A stretch of DNA of 64,000 nucleotides from an uncultured Bacteroidota bacterium (GTDB lineage: Bacteria; Bacteroidota; Bacteroidia; Bacteroidales; P3), in the NCBI GenBank assembly GCA_902790215.1, contig CADAQX010000015.1, forward strand, positions 1-64,000. Direction: 5' to 3'. Under the pieces are notes generated by a model. That model had not been told where the DNA came from. It saw nothing but the letters and a program-made list of their open reading frames with translations, and made no database searches. The position numbers and the translations under genes are program-made. Every line of letters starts with the position of its first letter. The stretch's first letter is position 1. Below are positions 1-5,823 of this stretch, piece by piece.

Positions 1-1
1 C

Positions 2-316
2 GCCTTCACCGCCCACTTCGCCTCACCCCAGGGCATCGCCGCCCCCGACGGCCAACTCTCAATTCTCAATTCTCAATTCTCAATTACCCCCAACCCCGCG
101 CATAACAGCGTAACGGTAACCATCAACCCTCAACTCTCAATTCTCAACTCCCAACTCTCAATGACCCTCACCGACGCCGCAGGCCGCGAACTCCTCAACA
201 CCAAAGTCACAACGCTCAACTTCCAACTTTCACTTTCCCAATACCCCGCCGGCACCTACTTCCTCACCCTCCGCACCCCCGACACTTCCTTCACCCAGCG
301 CCTGGTAATCAAGTAA
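2..316 (+). CDS. 3' end of a T9SS-secreted protein (type A sorting domain)
   Basis: This is a partial gene cut by the left edge; the open frame starts at base 2 and ends with TAA at 314-316, giving 104 visible residues. The end has the shape of a type IX secretion C-terminal domain: an ITPNPAHNSVTV start, a TLTDAAGREL strand, a YPAGTYFLTL strand and a final QRLVIK. Such domains send the cargo through the outer membrane and are then removed. Oddly, much of the domain is encoded by the simple repeat CTCAATTCT, giving LSILNSQ-type stretches at several places. The catalytic or adhesive part of the protein lies outside the window, so its function is unknown. Confidence 0.8.
   Translation, partial: AFTAHFASPQGIAAPDGQLSILNSQFSITPNPAHNSVTVTINPQLSILNSQLSMTLTDAAGRELLNTKVTTLNFQLSLSQYPAGTYFLTLRTPDTSFTQRLVIK
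54..95 (+). repeat. CTCAATTCT simple repeat, in frame inside the sorting domain
   Basis: Four to five copies of a 9-10 base unit run through the coding sequence and give QLSILNSQFSI. A looser second block lies at 131-161 in the same gene. The same phrase, on either strand, is found between genes elsewhere (3919-3979, 42862-42905) and in the C10 peptidase gene (10928-10962). Confidence 0.75.
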
Positions 317-409
317 ATTGAAAAGTGAAAATTGAAAAGTAGGCGGGATTATTCAAGGAATCCTCTACCCCCTGAAAGGGGCATTCATGATACTCATTAT
401 TGAATATTA

Positions 410-664
410 AACCTAAATCGGTCGTTAGGGTTTATGCCAGATTAGTATTTGTTTCGAGCAGATTGGCCTCATCGCTGGTGAACGTTGCGAAAAGTTACGT
501 CGCGACCGAATGGGAGCAACGTTATTTTCGAGAGCATAGAAAGCTTGCTTACTATGCCGAGTCCAAGTAACGTCATGGAACATAAAGAAATGCTGATATG
601 GCATAAACAGACCTGAAGAAGCGAGAAAAAAAAGAAAAGTCGGTCTAATGACCGATTTGGGTTT
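410..664 (+). repeat. MITE-like nested palindromic element, copy A
   Basis: The ends are inverted repeats built on AACCCAAATCGGTCATTAG (410-428 against 645-664). Inside lies a second inverted pair, GTTTATGCC.GATTAG (430-450) against its partner at 588-608. There is no open frame of note. The same design recurs at 23596-23792 in the opposite orientation and as a short form at 43074-43143. The elements look non-autonomous; the mobilising enzyme is not in the window. Copy A carries about 60 extra bases (516-577) that resemble the tandem unit at 3556-3691. Confidence 0.75.
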
Positions 665-818
665 ATGTGGTTTCTGTCCGTCAGGCCAGATGTTTGCCGT
701 CAGCTTCTTTCAGATTCCGCCTCACAACGGACACCCTTGCTATTGGCTATGTGATTCCCGCTATTTGGACTCACTCGGGACTTGCACCCGTTAGACAATG
801 TTCATGCCAAGCATACCA
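665..818 (-). mobile_element. Group II intron remnant (domain I fragment, no reverse transcriptase)
   Basis: Read on the minus strand this stretch carries hallmark phrases of bacterial group II introns: CGGGTGCAAGTCCCG (near the 5' part), then GCAAGGGTGTCCG, GTGAGGCGGAATCTGAAAGA and AGCTGACGGCAAAC. These belong to the ribozyme's domain I. The later domains and the intron-encoded protein are absent; the fragment stops at the end of the palindromic element at 664. It is therefore a dead relic. The call rests on recalled sequence signatures; a covariance search would settle it. Confidence 0.7.
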
Positions 819-820
819 AG

Positions 821-860
821 AAAAGGGGGAAGCACCCGTTCCCGAGTGCCTCCCCCTTTT
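821..860 (-). terminator. Rho-independent terminator of the BspA-like gene
   Basis: On the minus strand GGGGGAGGCAC and GTGCTTCCCCC form a long stem followed by TTTTC, 21 bases after the stop codon of the lipoprotein gene. Confidence 0.75.
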
Positions 861-881
861 AATTATTAATTTTTAATTTGT

Positions 882-2894
882 TTAGTCTGTCAGGTCAGCC
901 AGTGTCCAATAGCCTAAGCTGGTAAGTACGCCATTCCATGCATTGGGCCAGGTCACGCCGGCAGGTTTGTAGAAGATGCCGGGGGTAGCATAGGACTGAT
1001 TTTTCATAACCCAATTATCTGTACTTTCATTTTGGGCTATGCCAGTGGTTGCATAGCATCTTATGCTACTCAAATGATTGCAATACTCAAACATACCCTC
1101 ATAGCAATTTGCTACTAATACTTCGGCAGGAAGGTCAGGAGCCACTGTCAAGTTGTCACAACTATTGAACATATATTGATAACAACCGGTCTTTAGAGTG
1201 GTGGCAGGCAGGGCAGGTGCCGTGGTGAGGTTGTTACAATCGTAGAACATGTGACCGTAACAATAAGTAGCCAGATTGGTGGCAGGCAGGGCCGGTGCTG
1301 TGGTGAGTGCAGTTTTGCCGAACATATTGGAATAACAATAGGTTGCCAGACTGGTGGCAGGCAGGGCAGGTGCAGTGGTGAGGCTGGTGCAGTTATAGAA
1401 CATATAAAAATAACAATGGCTTGCCAGCTCGGTGGCAGGCAGGGCAGGTGCCGTGGTGAGGCTGGTGCAGTTAGTGAACATATAGGAATAACAATAGCCA
1501 TCCAGCTCGGTGGCATTCAGGGCAGGTGCAGTGGTGAGGTTGGTGCAGCCATTGAACATATATTGGTAACAATAGTCTTGCAGCGTGTTGGCAGGAAGGG
1601 CAGGTGCAGTGGTGAGGTTGGTGCAGCCATCGAACAAATGGGCATAACAATAGGATGTCAATTGGGTGGCAGGGAGGAGCAGCTGTTTGGTCGGATGATT
1701 ATAGATATCAGTTACGTGATAAAACAGATTGGAAAATGTATATGAATAGTAATAGTTCAACTCTGTGGCGTTCTCATACTCCGTATAAAGCAAGCTCATC
1801 ATGTTGCCATAAAGATAGCATTCACCATTAACGGTGAATCTACTACTGGTTCTATAGGACCTAGTACCTAAAGTACTGTTGGAGCTTTCGGCACGGAAAG
1901 AGACCTTGTCGCCTACATTTTCCAGAGTAATATCGGTATTATTGCTATAAGTCGTCCAGCTGTTGCCTCCATCGGTGCTGTACACCATTGTGGCTCCGAT
2001 ATTGGAAGGGCTGTTAAACGAGACCGTCGCACCAGACACCTTGGCCTCGAAGGTGAGCGGGTTGGCAGTAGTAGTTGGCTGTTCGAAGTTCAAATCAATG
2101 CCACTGAGGGTGAGGGTGCTGTACTTGCTGCGCTCAATCACCACGTCGCGTCCTGCAGGGGCAGGACCCTTGATGCAAACCGAACCGTCCGAGGCGGTAA
2201 TGACCAATTTCAATCCGCTGTAGGTGCCTGCGGGCAGGTAGATATAGAAGTCGTGAGATTGGTCTATGCTCTGGTTGCACTCCATAATGGTGGTGTTGGT
2301 GCCGTTGGTCACCGAGGTGGTGTTCAGCGTGGCCATCTCAGTGCTGTTGTAGTTGTTCACCTGATAGGTGCCGTTGATGGTCTGGTCGGTAGTCAGGGCG
2401 ATAGAGGTGATCGTCACATCGCTCTTCTGTAGGTGCAGCTTCAGCACACCGCAGAGATTCGTAAACTGTAGTGCGTTGGAAGTCGAATAGGCGTGCATCG
2501 GGAAGTCTCGCAGCGAGCCGTCAACACTCTCCTGCGTTGCGGGAATGGTCACGCTATTCTGGCTGACAACACTGTTGGCAGGATAGTAGGCAATGAAGCT
2601 GTTCCCTGCTTCAAACGTGGGGTCCGTGGTGGTGAAGGTTGCCGTTGTGGCATTGCTCTGGGGCGTGGCAGTGAACACGGCATCTGTGCCGCCAGAGTAT
2701 ATCTTCACCTCGTCGCCCGACACCCACATCAACGCAGTGCCATCGAGCACCGTCTTGGCGTTGTGGATATCTGAGCAGCTTTCCATTGTGGCGGTGAAAG
2801 TCGCTACCACCTGTCCTTCTTTCTTACATGAGGTAAAACTCAATAGGGAAACCAAAGCAACCAGTGTTGCAAAAGATTGTAAATTTCTTATCAT
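882..2894 (-). CDS. BspA-like lipoprotein: fimbrillin-like N-terminus plus Cys-containing LRR repeats
   Basis: A 670-residue surface lipoprotein. The signal peptide ends in the lipobox LSFTSC (Cys23) followed by KKEG, a pattern compatible with surface export in Bacteroidota. Residues about 30-280 match the paralogue at 43293-44630 and resemble fimbrillin-like domains; about 280-355 is a beta-sandwich-like segment (YSTDGGNSW); about 405-620 holds some eight repeats of 26 residues of the type LPATxLxxYCYxxMFxxC, with LTTAPA at the end. One repeat is a residue short. The C-terminus (GVTWPNAWNG) is typical of BspA-like proteins. BspA relatives bind host or bacterial surfaces; the target here is unknown. 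It sits 26 bases after a 52-codon ORF and is probably co-transcribed with it. Confidence 0.8.
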   Translation of the reverse strand: MIRNLQSFATLVALVSLLSFTSCKKEGQVVATFTATMESCSDIHNAKTVLDGTALMWVSGDEVKIYSGGTDAVFTATPQSNATTATFTTTDPTFEAGNSFIAYYPANSVVSQNSVTIPATQESVDGSLRDFPMHAYSTSNALQFTNLCGVLKLHLQKSDVTITSIALTTDQTINGTYQVNNYNSTEMATLNTTSVTNGTNTTIMECNQSIDQSHDFYIYLPAGTYSGLKLVITASDGSVCIKGPAPAGRDVVIERSKYSTLTLSGIDLNFEQPTTTANPLTFEAKVSGATVSFNSPSNIGATMVYSTDGGNSWTTYSNNTDITLENVGDKVSFRAESSNSTLGTRSYRTSSRFTVNGECYLYGNMMSLLYTEYENATELNYYYSYTFSNLFYHVTDIYNHPTKQLLLPATQLTSYCYAHLFDGCTNLTTAPALPANTLQDYCYQYMFNGCTNLTTAPALNATELDGYCYSYMFTNCTSLTTAPALPATELASHCYFYMFYNCTSLTTAPALPATSLATYCYSNMFGKTALTTAPALPATNLATYCYGHMFYDCNNLTTAPALPATTLKTGCYQYMFNSCDNLTVAPDLPAEVLVANCYEGMFEYCNHLSSIRCYATTGIAQNESTDNWVMKNQSYATPGIFYKPAGVTWPNAWNGVLTSLGYWTLADLTD
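1120..1680 (-). repeat. 78-bp tandem coding repeats (LRR units)
   Basis: Near-identical units of 78 bases, such as GTGGCAGGCAGGGCAGGTGC, recur about seven times and encode the 26-residue LRR units. One unit has lost one codon. The close DNA identity suggests recent duplication, so copy number may vary between strains. Confidence 0.8.
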
Positions 2895-2920
2895 CTTTCA
2901 ACTTTTTTAATAGTGATACA

Positions 2921-3079
2921 TCAGGTGAACAAAGAGTTGTCGTAGTTATGGTTACTATTTAAAACCCCTTCTACGTTGGAGCCACTTCTTGTACCACTCA
3001 ACTGGAAGCCTTTCTCGATGCGGGCCTCGAACAGTTCAACCATAGGAGCGTCATACTCCCGTCTTGTTTTTGTCTGCAT
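2921..3079 (-). CDS. Small conserved ORF heading the BspA-like lipoprotein unit
   Basis: A 52-residue peptide (ATG at 3079, TGA at 2921-2923). It begins MQTKTRREYDAPMVELFEAR and continues IEKGFQLSGT. A clear relative of 55 residues lies at 44651-44818, again directly before a fimbrillin-like lipoprotein: the shared core is EYDAPMVE, then EAR, EKGFQ and SG. There is no signal peptide or membrane segment; the C-terminal half is hydrophilic and variable. Small proteins with a YxAPxxE...G motif are common in Bacteroidales, but I know of no proven function. Conservation of sequence and of position before the same type of partner makes it a real gene. It could be a coupled leader peptide, a chaperone or a peptide precursor. 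Confidence 0.7.
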   Translation of the reverse strand: MQTKTRREYDAPMVELFEARIEKGFQLSGTRSGSNVEGVLNSNHNYDNSLFT

Positions 3080-3116
3080 AGTGTTTTGTTTTGTATTTTA
3101 ATTAATTTATTAAGGT

Positions 3117-3162
3117 GGGTTCTGTTTATTCACTTATTGGTCATCCGAACAGATAGAACCCA
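3117..3162 (-). promoter_or_regulatory. Possible leader hairpin before the small ORF
   Basis: GGGTTCT at 3117-3123 can pair with AGAACCC near 3155-3162, with a further GTT/AAC pair inside. It lies in the untranslated leader between the promoter at 3279-3286 and the start codon at 3079. Only one sequence is available, so a regulatory role is a guess. Confidence 0.3.
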
Positions 3163-3278
3163 TTAATCTGCCGGACAACCGTTGTTTTGCAACAGACTTT
3201 TTCTTGCCTCAGCATAGTGCAAACATTAGTAATTTGCCCTATGTGCTCGGCTTATCGAAAACGCTCGTTTTGCGGGTG

Positions 3279-3286
3279 CAAAAATA
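3279..3286 (-). promoter_or_regulatory. Bacteroidota-type -7 box for the small ORF/lipoprotein unit
   Basis: The minus strand reads TATTTTTG followed by C, a match to TAnnTTTG. It would give a leader of nearly 200 nt before the small ORF. Confidence 0.5.
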
Positions 3287-3475
3287 CTACTTTTTTTTCA
3301 TTTGACAACAAGTTGCTTATCACATTTTTTTCAGATGGGGGGGGTAATTGTTTGATATTTTGCCTATTACACAGCAATTAAATAAGGTCGGTGTTTCTTA
3401 ATCTTTGTTTCCTGTGTGGTTTATTTGTGTTTAATTACTCCTGGTGTGTTCTATTAATTCTGCTTATATTTATAT

Positions 3476-3732
3476 GTCGCGTCCCGTCGGGACGCTAATG
3501 CCTGACACTTGAGAATCACGGCACTGCGCCTTCGGCTTGTACCATGTTTCTTCGAGACGTTGCTACATCTCGGCATAGCTCGAACAAGTTCGGCTCTGCT
3601 CTCGACCTCCGCAACGTTAGCTACGCTGACGTTGCTACATCTCGGCATAGCTCGAACAAGTTCGGCTCTGCACTCGACCTCCGCAACGTTATTAATAGTC
3701 TCACCTCTTCGGGGTGATTTATAGAAGTCCCC
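3476..3732 (+). repeat. Hairpin-bearing dispersed repeat R3, copy 1, with nested insertion
   Basis: The element starts with the perfect hairpin GCGTCCCGTCGGGACGC and continues GGCACTGCGCCTTCGGCTTG; it ends with a CACC-TCTTC-GGGGTG hairpin and AGAAGTCCCC. The other copy (9216-9330) shares both ends almost base for base, but copy 1 carries about 140 extra bases in the middle, made of two 64-base units (3556-3619 and 3628-3691). No gene is credible in this stretch. Confidence 0.8.
3556..3691 (+). repeat. Two tandem 64-bp units nested in R3 copy 1
   Basis: Each unit begins GACGTTGCTACATCTCGGCA and ends CTCCGCAACGTTA; the two differ at one base and are 72 bases apart. A diverged version lies in reverse orientation in palindromic element A (516-577). 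R3 copy 2 lacks the units, so they were inserted after R3 spread. Confidence 0.75.
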
Positions 3733-3787
3733 AGAAGTCCCCACATTCATTCAAGCATTAACACATTAACACAATCAAGCAATCACT

Positions 3788-3912
3788 CAAGGGTCGTCAT
3801 TTATTCGCTCGTTATTCGATCGTTTTCCACTCTTTTTCCGTTTCACAAAGGGAAAAATGAGGGAAACACATTGGAAATCGACAGGATAAAGAACGACGCA
3901 ACGCCGAACCCT
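3788..3912 (+). repeat. Dispersed hairpin repeat R2, copy 1
   Basis: Begins AAGGGTCGTCATTTATTCG and runs through GATAAAGAACGACGCAAC. Three other copies lie at 23350-23460 (reverse), 42740-42820 and 58405-58486 (reverse). In this copy the central hairpin is eroded (CCGTTTCACAAAGGGAAAA). Confidence 0.75.
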
Positions 3913-3918
3913 GAAAAA

Positions 3919-3979
3919 GTTTAGAGTTTAGAGTTTAGAGTTTAGAGTTGAAAGTTGAGAGTTGAGAGTTGAGAGTTGA
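3919..3979 (+). repeat. GTTTAGA / GTTGAGA simple repeat
   Basis: Four copies of GTTTAGA pass into four copies of GTTGAGA. It is the same class of phrase repeat as at 54-95. Nothing else is seen between here and the hsp20 control region. Confidence 0.8.
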
Positions 3980-4066
3980 AACGAACAGACTCATCTCCCG
4001 GAGGTGTGGCCGAGGAGCTCTCAACAGCATTTTCGGCGTTGCCAAGACGACTACACCGCGAGATGA

Positions 4067-4171
4067 TTCGGAAAATTTGTCATGTATAAGCAGACACCAA
4101 TTCGCGGCTTTTCGGAAATTTTGTCATGCAGAGTGATGTGGCACAGGGATTGCAGGATATAGGGTGTCTGC
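4067..4171 (+). promoter_or_regulatory. Paired direct repeats upstream of hsp20
   Basis: TTCGGAAAATTTGTCATG (4067-4084) and TTCGGAAATTTTGTCATG (4111-4128) are 18-base direct repeats starting 44 bases apart. GCAGACACC (4090-4098) and GGTGTCTGC (4163-4171) form an inverted pair around the second one. The block ends about 90 bases before the hsp20 start. It could bind a stress regulator. It does not match the CIRCE element. Confidence 0.4.
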
Positions 4172-4261
4172 GGACGAGAAAGAAAGCAGACAAACGGAAT
4201 CCCCCGATGGGAAAAACAAAAAAAAAAGACAAACAACAATAAAAAATAGGAGATTAAAGCC

Positions 4262-4702
4262 ATGTTACTCACAACAAGAAATCAAAATCTGATGCCTTCG
4301 TTATTCAACGAACTGATGAATTGGAACAACTGGAGCTGCGGCGACTACAACGAGCACACGCCGATGCCCAAAATGAATGTGAGCGAAAGCGACAAGAACT
4401 ACGAACTGGAGCTTTCGGTGCCCGGCTTGACCAAAGACGACCTGAGCCTGCGGGTTGACAGCGAGAACAACCTTGTGATAGAGATGGTCAAAAAGGAGGA
4501 GAAGAAAGAGGAGAAGAAAGACCGCCGCTATCTGCGCCACGAATTCAGCACACTGCAGTTCAAGCAGATGTTCAGTCTGCCGGAGAACATCAAGAGAGAG
4601 TCCATCACAGCCAAGGTGGAGCACGGCATCCTGACCGTCACGCTACCCAAAATCACCGACGAGGAGAAGCAGGCGCTGTCGCAGAAGATAGAGATAGCCT
4701 AA
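4262..4702 (+). CDS. Hsp20/alpha-crystallin small heat-shock protein
   Basis: A 146-residue cytoplasmic ATP-independent holdase that binds unfolding proteins. The alpha-crystallin domain spans about residues 37-138, with MNVSESDKNYELELSVPG at the first strands, a charged loop EKKEEKKDRRYLRHEF in the middle, and the hallmark HGILTVTLPK near the end. A short tail QKIEIA follows. Length is usual for bacterial Hsp20. The gene stands alone, preceded by paired direct repeats and followed by a strong terminator, which fits a separately induced stress gene. Confidence 0.93.
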   Translation: MLLTTRNQNLMPSLFNELMNWNNWSCGDYNEHTPMPKMNVSESDKNYELELSVPGLTKDDLSLRVDSENNLVIEMVKKEEKKEEKKDRRYLRHEFSTLQFKQMFSLPENIKRESITAKVEHGILTVTLPKITDEEKQALSQKIEIA

Positions 4703-4766
4703 GGTGGACGGCACAAGCAGAGCCTTGTAAGAGCCACACTTTGACCCTGAAACACAATGACGAGGA

Positions 4767-4795
4767 GGGGCGGCCACAAGCGGCCGCCCCTTTTT
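4767..4795 (+). terminator. Strong terminator after hsp20
   Basis: GGGGCGGCC and GGCCGCCCC pair perfectly around a six-base loop and are followed by TTTTT. Confidence 0.9.
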
Positions 4796-4807
4796 GTGCA
4801 AGTTTTA

Positions 4808-4839
4808 TTTGTCGGTTTAAAATATTATTCGTATTTTTG
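4808..4839 (+). promoter_or_regulatory. Bacteroidota promoter for the acyltransferase pair
   Basis: TTTG at 4808-4811 and TATTTTTG at 4832-4839 are 20 bases apart, the usual -33/-7 layout. The start codon at 4862 follows 22 bases later, which rules out the longer reading frame that starts at 4757 inside the preceding terminator. Confidence 0.7.
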
Positions 4840-4861
4840 CATTTCCGAAACAGCGTATTTT

Positions 4862-5743
4862 ATGGAGGAAAAAAAGCACTTAGACCCTTCGGAGATTGGT
4901 CCGAAACATGTTGATATAGAGAAGATACTGGCTGCAAAAAAAGTCAAGCTGCCGCATTGGGCCGTGCGTCTGCTGGAGCGTATCCTGCATGCCGACGAGA
5001 TTAATTCGACCATCTACCGTCACCGCGACAAGTTCGGGCTGGACTTTGTCCACGCCTTTTTGGAGGGCAACGGTCCCGAGGACTTGAATGCCCGCATCGA
5101 GGTGGTGAATCCCGAATACATACCGCACGAGGGGTACCCCATTATGGCAGGCAACCACCCGCTGGGCGGCCCCGACGGACTGGCGCTGATGGCGGCGGTG
5201 GGACGCTACCGCAACGACATCCAGTTCCCGGTGAACGACTTCCTGCTGTACCTGCCCGGGCTGGCCCCCCTGTTCGTGCCCATTGACAAGGTGAACCGCA
5301 ACACCGCCAACGTGAACGCCCTGGAGAATGCCTTCGCCAGCGAGAACGTGCTGCTGTACTTCCCCGCAGGGCTCTGCTCACGCAAACAGAAGGGGGGACA
5401 GATTCGCGACCTGGAATGGAAGCCGACATTTATTAAGAAAGCCGTCAAATACAAGCGCGACGTAGTGCCGTTTTTCTTCGATGCGCGCAACCGCAAACGG
5501 TTCTACAACCTCGCCCGCCTGCGGGAACGGCTGGGCATCAAGTTCAATTTCGAGATGGCGCTGCTGCCGGGCGAGATGTTTGCCCAGCGGGGCAAGACGA
5601 TGCGCTTCACCTTCGGCAAGCCGATACCCTACACCACCTTCGACGACCGTCACACGGCCAAGGAGTGGGCGCAGATGGTCAAGGACCACTGCTACCGGCT
5701 GAAGGACAACCCGGACGCAGAGTTCCTCCAACCCGTCAAATAG
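4862..5743 (+). CDS. glsA: Lysophospholipid-type acyltransferase, likely glycine-lipid O-acyltransferase
   Basis: A 293-residue membrane-associated acyltransferase of the PlsC/LPLAT superfamily. The catalytic block is AGNHPLGGPDG: His99 and Asp105 are separated by five residues rather than the canonical four. A second block, YFPAGLCSR, matches the Gly-containing substrate motif. The next gene is a GNAT-type N-acyltransferase; in Bacteroides the same pairing (glsB/glsA) makes N-acyl, O-acyl glycine lipids, so this is probably the O-acylation step. Start chosen at 4862 because a promoter lies just before it. A role in phosphatidic acid synthesis is less likely given the neighbour. Confidence 0.7.
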   Translation: MEEKKHLDPSEIGPKHVDIEKILAAKKVKLPHWAVRLLERILHADEINSTIYRHRDKFGLDFVHAFLEGNGPEDLNARIEVVNPEYIPHEGYPIMAGNHPLGGPDGLALMAAVGRYRNDIQFPVNDFLLYLPGLAPLFVPIDKVNRNTANVNALENAFASENVLLYFPAGLCSRKQKGGQIRDLEWKPTFIKKAVKYKRDVVPFFFDARNRKRFYNLARLRERLGIKFNFEMALLPGEMFAQRGKTMRFTFGKPIPYTTFDDRHTAKEWAQMVKDHCYRLKDNPDAEFLQPVK

Positions 5744-5823
5744 AGAACATCGCGCCACGGCATCACCGACAGGCGTGACACCACGATAGTTTTAGTTTAT
5801 TGTTTATAGCTTTTTTCTTTGAC

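Noticed and set aside
1120..1680. CRISPR-like regular repeats
   Set aside because: Units are 78 bases, contiguous without spacers and in frame as LRR protein repeats.
1251..1745. Plus-strand frame of 164 codons with periodic GGRQGRC
   Set aside because: Shadow of the LRR-coding repeats on the minus strand.
3590..3620. tRNA-like GTTCGGCTCTGCTCTCGA stretch
   Set aside because: No cloverleaf can be drawn and the sequence belongs to the tandem repeat unit. No tRNA or rRNA gene was found in the window.
3454..3750. A 98-codon minus-strand frame with repeated NVAEVECRAELVRAMPRCS
   Set aside because: It is only the translation of the tandem 64-base units in R3 copy 1; there is no promoter, no homologue known to me as a protein and the DNA repeat explains it.
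4067..4128. CIRCE/HrcA operator before hsp20
   Set aside because: The repeats are direct, not the CIRCE inverted repeat, and the bases do not match.
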